DNA of 64,000 nt from contig OW818641.1 of NCBI GenBank assembly GCA_942492925.1, positions 2,046,001 through 2,110,000 of the forward strand, read 5' to 3'. A program made the translations under genes and the position numbers. Below the pieces are notes generated by a model. That model had not been told where the DNA came from, did not search any database, and saw only the letters and a program-made list of their open reading frames with translations. Below are positions 55,260 through 64,000 of this stretch, piece by piece. This stretch comes from QZKY01 sp942492925. GTDB taxonomy: Bacteria > Pseudomonadota > Gammaproteobacteria > Burkholderiales > Burkholderiaceae_D. The stretch's first letter is position 1. The number at the start of each line of letters is the position of its first letter.

Positions 55260-55479
55260 AGGAGTACCTCCTCTTGTGTGGCCGTCGCGTTTTCGGCATA
55301 AAGGACGCGACAGAATTGATGAAGTCCTGATTATATGCGAAACCCACGCACCAAGTTGTTTATTTTTTAAGCAATACAACATGGCGCAGCCCTTTCCCAC
55401 CCTCTGCCCGAAAACTCCGAATCCGCTATAGTTATCTGTTTCCCGGCTTCAATATCCAAGCCACTCCAGAAAGCTGTCA

Positions 55480-58371
55480 ATGAAACAAGATCGCAAGCCC
55501 GCCGTTGGTGAAGGCGCGAACGATGTTATCCGCATCCGCGGCGCGCGCACCCATAACCTGAAAAACATCAGTCTCGACTTGCCACGCAACAAGCTGATCG
55601 TGATTACCGGTCTCTCCGGTTCGGGCAAATCCTCGCTGGCCTTCGATACGCTGTATGCGGAAGGCCAGCGTCGCTATGTGGAATCGCTCTCGGCCTATGC
55701 GCGCCAATTTTTGCAGTTGATGGAAAAACCGGACGTGGATTTGATCGAGGGCTTGTCCCCCGCGATCTCGATCGAACAAAAAGCCACCTCGCACAACCCG
55801 CGCTCCACCGTGGGCACCGTCACCGAAATTCACGATTATCTGCGCCTGCTGTTTGCACGCGTGGGCACGCCGCATTGTCCTGATCATCCGGACAAGCCCT
55901 TGGCCGCGCAATCCGTTTCGCAAATGGTGGATGCCGTGCTCGCGATGCCGGAAGGCACGCGCCTGATGATTGCCGCACCCGTGGTCGCCAACCGCAAGGG
56001 CGAGCACGTCGATCTCTTTTCCGAAATGCAGGCGCAAGGTTTCGTGCGCTTCCGTGTGCAAAGCGGCACGGGCAAGGCCAAGATCGTTGAAGCGGATGAG
56101 CTGCCGAAGCTGAAAAAAACGGAGAAGCACACCATCGACATCATCATCGATCGCGTGCGCGTCAATCCTGAAATCAAGCAACGCCTCGCGGAAAGTTTTG
56201 AAACCGCACTGCGTCTGGCCGATGGCCGCGCACTGGTTCTGGAAATGGATGGTAACCGCGAGCACATTTTTTCCAATCGCTTCGCGTGTCCCATCTGCGG
56301 TTACTCGCTGCAAGAGCTGGAACCGCGTCTGTTTTCATTCAACAATCCTATGGGCGCATGCCAGGAATGCGATGGCTTGGGTCACATTGAATTCTTCGAT
56401 CCGAAGCGGATCATCGTGCACCCAAATCTTTCCCTCGCCAGCGGCGCGATCAAGGGGTGGGATCATCGCAACCAGTTTTACTTCAGCATGCTCACCAGTC
56501 TCGCGGCACACTACGGTTTCGATATCGACACGCCGTTCAGCGAATTGCCCACGCCCGCGCAACAACTGATTCTTTACGGATCGGGCCGGCAGACAATTCC
56601 GTTCACTTACATCAACGAACGCGGACGCGCATCGGTGAAAAATCACACGTTTGAAGGCATTATCAATAATCTCGAAAGGCGTTATCGCGACACCGATTCG
56701 ATGGCTGTGCGCGAAGAATTGTCCAAGTACATCAACGAAAAATCCTGCCCCTCCTGTCACGGCGCGCGCCTGCGTGTGGAGGCGCGTTTTGTGAAAGTGG
56801 GGCACGGAAAACACGAGCGGGCTATTTACGAAATCGCCGCGATGCCCCTGCGTGAGACACTCGCCTACTTTGAAAATCTGAAACTCACTGGCGCGAAAAA
56901 AGACATCGCGGCACGCGTGATCAAGGAAATCGTCGCACGGCTGCACTTCCTGAACAACGTCGGACTGGATTATCTGTCGCTGGATCGCAGCGCTGATACG
57001 CTTTCTGGCGGCGAAGCGCAGCGCATTCGGCTTGCCTCGCAAATCGGCAGCGGCTTGACTGGCGTGATGTACGTGCTGGACGAACCGTCCATCGGTTTGC
57101 ATCAACGCGATAACGACCGGTTGATTGCCACGCTCAAACACTTGCGCGATCTGGGTAACAGCGTGCTGGTGGTGGAACACGATGAAGAAGCCATTCGCGC
57201 ATCCGATCACATTCTGGACATGGGGATCGGCGCAGGCGTGCATGGCGGGCGCGTGGTCGCGCAAGGGTCGCTAGCTGATATTATGAAAAGTAAGGAATCG
57301 CTGACCGCGCAATACCTGAGCGGAAAACTGTCCATCGCCATTCCGGAAACGCGCACCGTCTTCGACCCGGACAAGCAATTGGTGATTGAAGGCGCCAGCG
57401 GCAACAACCTCAAGCGCGTGACGCTCAACCTGCCGGTGGGATTGCTCACTTGCGTCACCGGCGTCTCGGGTTCCGGCAAATCCACGCTGATCAACGACAC
57501 GCTGTATCTGGCCGCTGCACGCCATCTCTACGATTCGCAAGCAGAACCGGCGCCGCATGTTGCCATCGAGGGGCTGGAACATTTTGACAAGGTCATCTCT
57601 GTCGATCAGGCGCCCATCGGTCGCACACCCCGTTCGAACCCGGCGACGTACACCGGCCTGTTTACGCCCATCCGCGATTTGTTTTCCAATGTGCCGACAT
57701 CGCGCGAGCGCGGCTACTCGCCGGGACGTTTCTCCTTCAACGTGAAAGGTGGCCGCTGCGAAGCCTGCCAGGGCGATGGCATGCTGAAAGTGGAAATGCA
57801 CTTCCTGCCGGACGTCTATGTACCCTGCGATGTCTGCCATGGAAAGCGCTACAACCGCGAAACGCTGGAAATTCGTTACCGCGACAAGAATATTTCCGAC
57901 GTGCTGAATATGACGGTGGAAGAGGCGTTTGAATTCTTCAAGCCCGTTCCCGTCATTGCGCGTCGTTTGCAAACACTGCTGGACGTGGGCCTCGGCTACA
58001 TCCGCCTCGGACAAAGCGCGACCACACTCTCCGGAGGGGAAGCGCAGCGCGTGAAGCTCTCGCTAGAACTTTCCAAGCGCGATACCGGGCGCACGCTCTA
58101 CATTCTGGATGAACCGACAACCGGACTGCACTTCCACGACATCGACATGCTACTCAAAGTGATTCACCGTCTGCGCGATCAGGGAAACACTATCGTCATC
58201 ATTGAGCACAACCTTGACGTGATCAAAACGGCAGACTGGATTGTGGACCTCGGCCCCGAAGGCGGCGATGGCGGCGGGAAAATCATCGCTACCGGCACGC
58301 CAGAAAACATTGCGAAAAATTCGGCGAGCGTAACAGGACGCTATCTGAAGGCTGCGCTGCAAAGCAAATGA
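55480..58371 (+). CDS. uvrA: Excinuclease ABC subunit A
   Basis: 963 aa. Damage-sensing ATPase of nucleotide excision repair, working with UvrB. Two ABC modules: Walker A GLSGSGKSSLAFDTLYAEGQ and GVSGSGKSTLIND, signatures LSGGEAQRIRLASQ and LSGGEAQRVKLS. Zinc-binding cysteines appear in CPICGYS...CQECDGLG and CEACQGDG...CDVCHGKRY. No good SOS box (CTGT-N8-ACAG) was seen in the ssb-uvrA gap. Confidence 0.98.
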   Translation: MKQDRKPAVGEGANDVIRIRGARTHNLKNISLDLPRNKLIVITGLSGSGKSSLAFDTLYAEGQRRYVESLSAYARQFLQLMEKPDVDLIEGLSPAISIEQKATSHNPRSTVGTVTEIHDYLRLLFARVGTPHCPDHPDKPLAAQSVSQMVDAVLAMPEGTRLMIAAPVVANRKGEHVDLFSEMQAQGFVRFRVQSGTGKAKIVEADELPKLKKTEKHTIDIIIDRVRVNPEIKQRLAESFETALRLADGRALVLEMDGNREHIFSNRFACPICGYSLQELEPRLFSFNNPMGACQECDGLGHIEFFDPKRIIVHPNLSLASGAIKGWDHRNQFYFSMLTSLAAHYGFDIDTPFSELPTPAQQLILYGSGRQTIPFTYINERGRASVKNHTFEGIINNLERRYRDTDSMAVREELSKYINEKSCPSCHGARLRVEARFVKVGHGKHERAIYEIAAMPLRETLAYFENLKLTGAKKDIAARVIKEIVARLHFLNNVGLDYLSLDRSADTLSGGEAQRIRLASQIGSGLTGVMYVLDEPSIGLHQRDNDRLIATLKHLRDLGNSVLVVEHDEEAIRASDHILDMGIGAGVHGGRVVAQGSLADIMKSKESLTAQYLSGKLSIAIPETRTVFDPDKQLVIEGASGNNLKRVTLNLPVGLLTCVTGVSGSGKSTLINDTLYLAAARHLYDSQAEPAPHVAIEGLEHFDKVISVDQAPIGRTPRSNPATYTGLFTPIRDLFSNVPTSRERGYSPGRFSFNVKGGRCEACQGDGMLKVEMHFLPDVYVPCDVCHGKRYNRETLEIRYRDKNISDVLNMTVEEAFEFFKPVPVIARRLQTLLDVGLGYIRLGQSATTLSGGEAQRVKLSLELSKRDTGRTLYILDEPTTGLHFHDIDMLLKVIHRLRDQGNTIVIIEHNLDVIKTADWIVDLGPEGGDGGGKIIATGTPENIAKNSASVTGRYLKAALQSK

Positions 58372-58450
58372 TCCCACTGCGCTGAGCGCATTGGAAATGA
58401 CGATTGAAACATTTACTTCATACCCGACCGATTTCAAAACCCGCCACATC

Positions 58451-59059
58451 ATGATCAAAAGGTTAACGACTTTTATATGGCTGGCAGTGCTGCTGCTATC
58501 CGTCACCGGCTGCGACAAATCAAACCAGACGGCGTCTTCCGCTCCCCCCACCACTTCGACGCCATCAGTCAAGGAAGTGAATCCGGTTGATTTTTTCGGT
58601 GTGGATTTGCGCACCGTCGCCCGCCCAGAGCTGGAAACACTTTTTTATCAAACCCTCAAAACACCGCTCGTTCCGCGCAATGATTTTGAATCCGTGGCAG
58701 ACGCCAGCAAAATTTTTCCTGGCGCAGAAAAAATCGAAGTCACCACGACACGAAGCGGGGCGCTAGCGACGATGCAATTTGTTTTCCCCGGAAAAGGCGA
58801 CCCTCGTCTTGTCGCCCAAGTCGCCCAACTGATGGAATCTCGCTATGGGAAACCCTCCGCCACGCAAGGGAAAATAGAGCAAGGCGAATATCGCGCGCTT
58901 TGGGATAAGGGCGGAAACTTCATCATTCAAGTGGGGCGTGGCTGGCCGGATACCACGGTTTACCTGAACTTCGTCTCGGCCACGCATCTCACACAACTTC
59001 GAGAGGACCTGCAAGAAAAATTATCCTCTCCGCAAAATATGAAAAGCACGGGACTGTAG
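58451..59059 (+). CDS. Hypothetical lipoprotein
   Basis: 202 aa from ATG 58451 (MIKRLTTFIWLAV). The lipobox LSVTGC places it in the envelope. A Thr/Ser/Pro-rich linker is followed by a domain with VDFFGVDLRTVARPELETLF and a YGKPSATQG stretch. The sequence looks like a mixed alpha/beta soluble domain. Family not recognised. Confidence 0.72.
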   Translation: MIKRLTTFIWLAVLLLSVTGCDKSNQTASSAPPTTSTPSVKEVNPVDFFGVDLRTVARPELETLFYQTLKTPLVPRNDFESVADASKIFPGAEKIEVTTTRSGALATMQFVFPGKGDPRLVAQVAQLMESRYGKPSATQGKIEQGEYRALWDKGGNFIIQVGRGWPDTTVYLNFVSATHLTQLREDLQEKLSSPQNMKSTGL

Positions 59060-59344
59060 CCACGCAAACAACTTGCGGCAACATGGCAATAGAGACAACC
59101 GCAGAAATGGGACGTGTTCATAACATACGAACAACGCACGTCGACACCCTCAAACAATGGCCTTGAAGAAGCGGCAACGATTCTCTTTTTGCATACTGCC
59201 TCACCACTACAAATCACTTGCACAAAACCGGGGTGTGCTGGCATCTCGAATATTTTGGCGTTGCACCACAAGACTTCGTTATTTATCTCGCCGCAAGAGA
59301 GAAGAGACTGTTATCCTGTCAGCTATCCTTTTCATGGGTCTTAG
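59060..59344. other. Intergenic, nothing recognised
   Basis: Short frames on the plus strand (for example 59114-59344) have no ribosome site and no family features. A weak TGTTATCCT -10-like element near 59309 may serve the S1/P1 gene. Confidence 0.3.
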
Positions 59345-60182
59345 ATGACACGCCTTTCGCGCCTCCTCTCCCTCTTCCTGCTCTTGCTCTTGACGGTATC
59401 CCAACCTGCCGTCGCCTGGGGACGGAAAGCCCATGCTGCCATCGCCAACATTGCCGAAACCAACTTGACGCCCACGACCCGAACAGCGGTACGGTCCCTG
59501 CTGAAAGGCGATCTGGATAAATATGGCAAGCCATCGGGGAGAGCGATGCTCGCCGATGTCGCTTCGTGGGCAGACGAGATCCGCGATACCGCATCAAAGA
59601 GCACGTATCGGGGGATGGCATTCACGGGAAAATTCCGTATGTTCCCAAACGCTGGGGCCTTGCCCGTCAGGCGCCTGCGTCGATCAAAAACTCGCGCATT
59701 ACATCGCCGTGCTGAAGAACAAACGCGCGTTGCAACGCGATCGCAATGAAGCACTCAAGTTTGTCGTGCATCTGGTCGGCGATCTGCACGTGCCGCTGCA
59801 TTCCGGCAGCAACAAGGACAAGACCGGTCACTTCCCGGCCACCATCCAGGGTACCAAGGTCAGGGCCCATTCTTCGCTGCATTCTTTATGGGATCACGAT
59901 TTTGTCGCCTATGCGCTCAGCAAAAGTATCCCCGCACCGAAACCGGAGCGTTCTGCCAAGCTGCCGCCGGACGCCATCGTGCAATGGATGCTGGAAACGC
60001 GCGATCTCTCACGCAAGTACGTCTATGATCCGCTTCCCGGCTTTCGCTGCGGGATCACTTACACGGGCCCCATCGCACTGCCGCGCAGTTACATGAAGCA
60101 AGCGCGCCCTATCGTCCGCATGCAAATCACACGTGCAGGATTGCGGCTGGCGCAAGTCTTGAACGAAACCCTGACGCCGTAA
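59345..60182 (+). pseudogene. S1/P1-type nuclease, frameshifted
   Basis: Two overlapping frames together encode one S1/P1 nuclease. Frame 1 (59345-59749) gives a signal peptide ending AVA, a mature N-terminal Trp (AWGRKAHAAIANIAE), as these zinc enzymes need, and WADEIRD. Frame 2, to 60182, gives CPSGACVDQKLAHY, the zinc motif LVGDLHVPLHSG and the SLHSLWDHDF block. Homology switches near the run GGGGG at 59610-59614; removing one G joins them as STYRG-WHS. The full product would be about 278 aa. Either a real inactivating or phase-variable frameshift, or a sequencing error. Confidence 0.82.
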
Positions 60183-60570
60183 ACAAGTACCTCCTTTCAT
60201 CTCGCGCTGAATCACGCGCCCCATCGCAAAGCAATCACGGTAACCGATTACGAAACCGCCAGCCACCGTGCTTTTTCACACGGATCAAACCCGTTTGATC
60301 AATCGTCTTTCCACCAATCACTTTCTCAGTGGAAAAATTCCGCACAGAAAATTGCTCCAATTCATTTTTTCTGAGTGGCAAACATTTTTCAATGCGAGCA
60401 GGCCACATTAATTATTATTCGCCGCATAAAACGCCAAATTCCTCTTGTATCTGCCATGCATTTGCGTAATGCTTTGACATGTGCGACAGCATCTATTCAG
60501 AGCACGCATCGAAAGAATCACGTTCAGCGCGTTCTCTTTGCCGCCATCACACAAAAACAAGGAGAGGATC
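60183..60570. other. Intergenic region before the ProC-like gene
   Basis: 388 bp without a convincing gene. One perfect palindrome, GATCAAAC-CC-GTTTGATC, lies at 60283-60300; there is no terminator-like T-run after it. The following gene could in principle start upstream (60481), but the ribosome site favours 60571. Confidence 0.4.
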
Positions 60571-61341
60571 ATGTTTAAAAGCATCAGCTTCATTGGTGCG
60601 GGACGCGTGGCGCGTATCATGCTCGGCGGCTGGCAACGAGCAAATGCCCTTCCCGCCAACATCATGGCCTATGACATCAACCCCGAAGCCATCACTGCCC
60701 TGCAGCAAGATTTCCCCACCATCCAAGCCGCCAGCATCAGAGCGTGTGCCGCATGCGACCTCGTCTTTGGCGCGCTTCATCCACCCGCCATGCCGGAAAT
60801 GCTGAAAGCGATTGCAGGAAAACTGAGGCCGCACGCCGTTTTCTGCTCTCTTGCACCCATTGTTCGATTTCAGGAAATTCAAATCAAGCTCAAGGGTTTT
60901 TCACGCCTCGTTCGATTGAACCCGAATTCGCCCGGCATCGTCGGGAAGGGCTACAACCCGATTGCCTTTACGTCCGACTTGCCCGTTTCTGTGCGTGACA
61001 AGTTGCTGCGGCTCTTCGCACCGCTCGGCGAAATACCCGAAGTCGATGAGAGCCAGATGGAAACTTATGCAGTCGTCAGCGCGATGGGGCCAACCTATTT
61101 CGGCTTCCAGTTTGCAGAGGTGATGAAGATCGCAAAATCGTTCGGCCTCTCGCACGACGCAGCATGCGAAGCCATGCGCGCAATGTTGCGCGGCACGGTG
61201 GACATGCTCTTCGCGAGCAATTTGCCCACCGATCTGGTGCTCGATCTGGTGCCGGTGCGTCCGCTGGCAGAAGATGAAACGGAAATTCGCCGCATGTTGC
61301 AAACGCGAATGGGTACCACTCATGCGCGCCTGACAGAGTAG
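60571..61341 (+). CDS. ProC-like NADP-binding protein (pyrroline-5-carboxylate reductase family)
   Basis: 256 aa from ATG 60571 (MFKSISFIGAGRVARIMLGG), preceded by AAGGAGAGG. The Rossmann motif GAGRVARI and a C-terminal helical domain with SAMGPTYFGFQFAEVM and MLRGTVDMLF match the P5CR fold. The usual ProC signature (P-G-G-T near residue 225) is not seen; the segment there reads RGTVDM, so proline synthesis is not certain. Probably an oxidoreductase paralogue. Confidence 0.72.
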   Translation: MFKSISFIGAGRVARIMLGGWQRANALPANIMAYDINPEAITALQQDFPTIQAASIRACAACDLVFGALHPPAMPEMLKAIAGKLRPHAVFCSLAPIVRFQEIQIKLKGFSRLVRLNPNSPGIVGKGYNPIAFTSDLPVSVRDKLLRLFAPLGEIPEVDESQMETYAVVSAMGPTYFGFQFAEVMKIAKSFGLSHDAACEAMRAMLRGTVDMLFASNLPTDLVLDLVPVRPLAEDETEIRRMLQTRMGTTHARLTE

Positions 61342-61362
61342 TTCACTCTCCTCCAGCAACAA

Positions 61363-61400
61363 ACAAAAGCCCCGCATGTCATGTGTGGGGCTTTTGTTTT
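61363..61400. terminator. Bidirectional terminator
   Basis: Stem ACAAAAGCCCCGCA / TGTGGGGCTTTTGT with a 7-nt loop, followed by TTT on the plus strand and an A/T-rich flank on the minus strand, between convergent genes. Confidence 0.85.
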
Positions 61401-61424
61401 ACTGCAGGGCTAAAGCGGGGGCCA

Positions 61425-63998
61425 CTATTTTTCGCCAGTCCCGCCCACCTCAAACTCGCCAACCGTCACCACTTCCTTGTTGCCTTTCAGTCGAAGGGTT
61501 ATCGCACTTTCGTTTTGCTGCTTCGTCCCAAAGCCCGTTGTGAATTTTAATTGGAGCGTCGTTGCACCCGACACGACTTGCTGACGATGTCCGTAGAATT
61601 GCGCCTGCACCAGATACTTGCCCGGCTTCGCGCGCTTGAGCGAAAATTCTTCCGGCCCATACCCGCCAGTAAAGTCGCGCGACATGGCACCGCCCTGATA
61701 CGTCAACCGATGGCCGTAAAACGCTTTCTCGCCATTGGGATCGATCACCCATAGATCGATATCGGTATTGTCCGCATCCCACGACAGCACCACTCGCAAA
61801 TCCAGCGGCAAGTTGCGTAACAGACGCGCATCAATGGCAGAAGTGTCAATCTTCTCAGACGCCGTCGCCACAATCGCATTCAGTTCAGCCAGCGCGATCA
61901 GTTCAATATCCGGAAAGCGATCATGCCACGGACGGCGCGCCACTTCGTAAAGATGGTCGACGGCTTTCTGATTTTGCCCATTCGCGGCATACGCCAAGCC
62001 GAGATCGCGCCACGATTGCGGTTCGCTCGGCGCAAGTTCCAGCACTTGCTCGAAAACGGCAATCGCGTCGGCGGGCGCTTTCGCCTGCATCAGGCGATAA
62101 CCGAGAATACGCAAGATGTGACGATTTTCCAGATTCATCTCAGCTAAATTTGACAACACACGCTGCGCGAGATGCGGTTCCTTGCGCTCCAGGAAAAGAT
62201 CGGCGACGTCCAGGAAAAACGCGGTGCTTTGCGTATAAGTCGGTCGCTCATCCAGATAGATCGCATACAAATCCTTCGCCTCAGCCTTGCGCAAACGATC
62301 CAGATAGGGCGCATCCGGCGTCCACTTTTTCAGTTTGATCGACGCCGTCGCTCCGCTTGCGCCCGGTTGTGAGGTTGCCGCTTCTGGCGCCGCGGCAGGA
62401 GGTGCAGCACGATCCGCCGCCATGCGCTCCATCATGCGCGGCGACGTCATGCCATCGTTTTGTGCAGCCAGGCGAGGGGCGCTTTTTCTGGCGCGTTCCA
62501 TCCGGTCGCCTGGCGCAGCCATGGCTCCCGTGGCCGCCCCAACAGGTTGCGCTTCTGTTTTGGCTTGCGGTTTATCGTCTTTGGGAAAATCTTTCTTCCA
62601 CCAGCTGATCTTGTCTTCGAAATGCTTCACCACCGCTTCCAGATGCGCAGCACGATCTTTCTCCTTCGCCTGTTGCACTTGGCCACGCAAGCGATCATAC
62701 TCGGCGCGCAGTTCGGCAGGCGGCACGATCTCGTAACGCGCATAATCTTCCACGCGGTCCAGCACAATCAAAGACGTGCCACGCGTCACCAGCGAAAACG
62801 CCTTACCCAGACGTTGAATTTCGGCACGATGCAAATGGTATTCCGGCTCCAGCGTGGCCAGCTTCATGCGCGCCCATGTCTGCGTAACGAAACCGCCCCC
62901 CGCTTGCGGCTTTGCTTTGTCGCTCACCTTGATGCGCCGCTTCACGGTATTGGCCGAGTTTTGCCATTCCAGTTCAACCAGCGCGTCCGGCGCGGTCAAT
63001 ACACCAGCAACGGCCACGCGTCCCGTTTGCGCATCGCGCGGCGACACGACGATGTCTTTGGCACCGCTCGCATGCACATTCACCAAACGCATCGGCGCCT
63101 CCAGCATGGCTCTGACGGCCGCCACAGTGGATGTGCGCGTCAAATCGACAAACGCGCCACCGCTTTGTTCCGCCGCATGCCGCAGACGATCGGTATCGGC
63201 CGAGCGGGCCGCACTCACGGCAAGCAGAGGCACGGCATAACGCGGAAACGTCGTCTCGCCGTAATTCGTCAGACCGTCAGAGAAAAGCAGGACCATGTCC
63301 ACCGCCTCTGTTGGCACGAAGGCGGCCGGATTCGTCGCGCCGTCATACGCCACTTTCTGCAAGACCGTTCGCAATGCTTTCCAGTCGCCATTGCGAACGG
63401 TGAACGTGCCACCATCTTCCACGCGATCGCGCGCGATCCGCAAATGCACGGTGGCATGCCGCACCGTCTTAAACCAGGCATCAAGCAACGCCCATTCGCG
63501 ATTGTGATCGCGCTCCGCGCCGGAGCCGGACGCATCCCAGATCAGCGCCAGCTGTTTCGGCAGGGGCCGTTGAGCGCGGGTTAGTTTGAATCCCGGCACC
63601 TCGGCATAAAAATAGCGGACGCCATCCATTTCTTCGATGACGGGCTGTTCGCGTTCCGGCTGCATCAGCACAATCTCAATTTGCGGCGCCGGTTTGTAAT
63701 CTTTCTGCACAAATTCCAGCTTGGCTTCGCCTTCTCGATGCCACCACTCGGCACCGGTCAAGCCACGCTGCACGCGCGTCAGCCCTTTCTCCAGTTCCGG
63801 CGCGCGCAAACGAAACGCAAACGTTTCCAGCTTTTCGTTCGCTGGTATCGGCAAGCGATACAGCGCTGCACTACCCTTCGCCGTCCGGTTACCCATCGGG
63901 AGGCGTTCGGTGATCGTGAGCGACACCTTGCGCTGGCCTTGCGCGGGAATCGGATAAATGCGCAGCTTGAAGTTGTTGCCCTTCGTCGCTTCCAGTAA
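61425..63998 (-). CDS. VIT/vWA/TPR/DUF2135 surface-type protein (5' end outside the window)
   Basis: At least 858 codons; the frame stays open past a GTG at 63926 to the right edge and encodes RIYPIPAQGQRKVSLTI, part of a VIT domain, so the start is outside. Then a vWA-like domain with an atypical metal site (LIWDASGSGAERD in place of DxSxS), a long Pro/Ala-rich linker with coiled coil, TPR-like helices (AIAVFEQVLELAPSEPQSW, LGLAYAANGQNQKAVDHL), and a C-terminal DUF2135 domain (SWDADNTDIDLWVIDPNGE). Such proteins are exported and thought to act in surface interactions; role unknown. Confidence 0.85.
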   Translation of the reverse strand, partial: LLEATKGNNFKLRIYPIPAQGQRKVSLTITERLPMGNRTAKGSAALYRLPIPANEKLETFAFRLRAPELEKGLTRVQRGLTGAEWWHREGEAKLEFVQKDYKPAPQIEIVLMQPEREQPVIEEMDGVRYFYAEVPGFKLTRAQRPLPKQLALIWDASGSGAERDHNREWALLDAWFKTVRHATVHLRIARDRVEDGGTFTVRNGDWKALRTVLQKVAYDGATNPAAFVPTEAVDMVLLFSDGLTNYGETTFPRYAVPLLAVSAARSADTDRLRHAAEQSGGAFVDLTRTSTVAAVRAMLEAPMRLVNVHASGAKDIVVSPRDAQTGRVAVAGVLTAPDALVELEWQNSANTVKRRIKVSDKAKPQAGGGFVTQTWARMKLATLEPEYHLHRAEIQRLGKAFSLVTRGTSLIVLDRVEDYARYEIVPPAELRAEYDRLRGQVQQAKEKDRAAHLEAVVKHFEDKISWWKKDFPKDDKPQAKTEAQPVGAATGAMAAPGDRMERARKSAPRLAAQNDGMTSPRMMERMAADRAAPPAAAPEAATSQPGASGATASIKLKKWTPDAPYLDRLRKAEAKDLYAIYLDERPTYTQSTAFFLDVADLFLERKEPHLAQRVLSNLAEMNLENRHILRILGYRLMQAKAPADAIAVFEQVLELAPSEPQSWRDLGLAYAANGQNQKAVDHLYEVARRPWHDRFPDIELIALAELNAIVATASEKIDTSAIDARLLRNLPLDLRVVLSWDADNTDIDLWVIDPNGEKAFYGHRLTYQGGAMSRDFTGGYGPEEFSLKRAKPGKYLVQAQFYGHRQQVVSGATTLQLKFTTGFGTKQQNESAITLRLKGNKEVVTVGEFEVGGTGEK

Positions 63999-64000
63999 AG

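Noticed and set aside
55260..55479. LexA/SOS box between ssb and uvrA
   Set aside because: No CTGT-N8-ACAG match found by eye.

Overview
The window looks like a chromosomal segment of a facultatively anaerobic betaproteobacterium, most likely Burkholderiales and Oxalobacteraceae-like. This is inferred from gene order: purM / AI-2E permease / hda / HAD-IB hydrolase / pcnB / folK / DUF486 / panB, and recN-nadK / hrcA next to hemH and a sigma32-driven grpE-dnaK-dnaJ. Oxygen-independent enzymes (nrdDG, pflB-pflA) sit beside a complete glycogen cluster. No rRNA, tRNA, CRISPR array or prophage was seen.

Layout: 1-1226 is the 3' part of a sensor kinase gene. 1465-4322 is a small integron read on the minus strand: a Pc-like promoter, an attI1-like site and four cassettes (MtlR-like with an RX4H motif, SieB-like superinfection exclusion, a membrane protein, a HhH DNA glycosylase-like protein), three with recognisable attC sites and one with a decayed site. 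No integrase gene is present. 4458-7562 is nrdD-nrdG behind a promoter, a pair of NrdR boxes and a cobalamin riboswitch. 7785-15924 holds housekeeping genes and a diguanylate cyclase. 15977-20817 has carbonic anhydrase and the heat-shock operon with a textbook sigma32 promoter. 20948-25987 has a 31-codon ORF, a ferrochelatase lacking the usual active-site histidine, recN, nadK and hrcA. 26008-30139 has pyrF, an EamA permease and a lemA-TPM-TPM cluster. 30151-33234 is pflB-pflA; pflA has no canonical start codon that keeps its conserved N-terminus. 33767-36918 has a Cache-GGDEF cyclase and dacB. 37253-48842 is glgB-glgX-pgm-glgC-glgA-glgP. 49103-64000 is mixed: DUF192, a Lys/Ala repeat protein, Old Yellow Enzyme, GreB, NlpC/P60, two small orphan proteins, ssb/uvrA, a frameshifted S1/P1 nuclease, a ProC-like protein and a VIT/vWA protein running off the end.

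How the parts may fit (inference): glycogen is made and mobilised by one cluster; pyruvate formate-lyase and class III ribonucleotide reductase support anaerobic energy and dNTP supply; nrdDG is switched both by dNTP status (NrdR) and by cobalamin (riboswitch), which predicts a B12-dependent class II reductase elsewhere in the genome. The features most worth following up are the integrase-less integron with a phage-exclusion cassette, the dual control of nrdDG, the ferrochelatase substitution, the pflA start with its embedded hairpin, and the 39-bp repeats at the pflB promoter.
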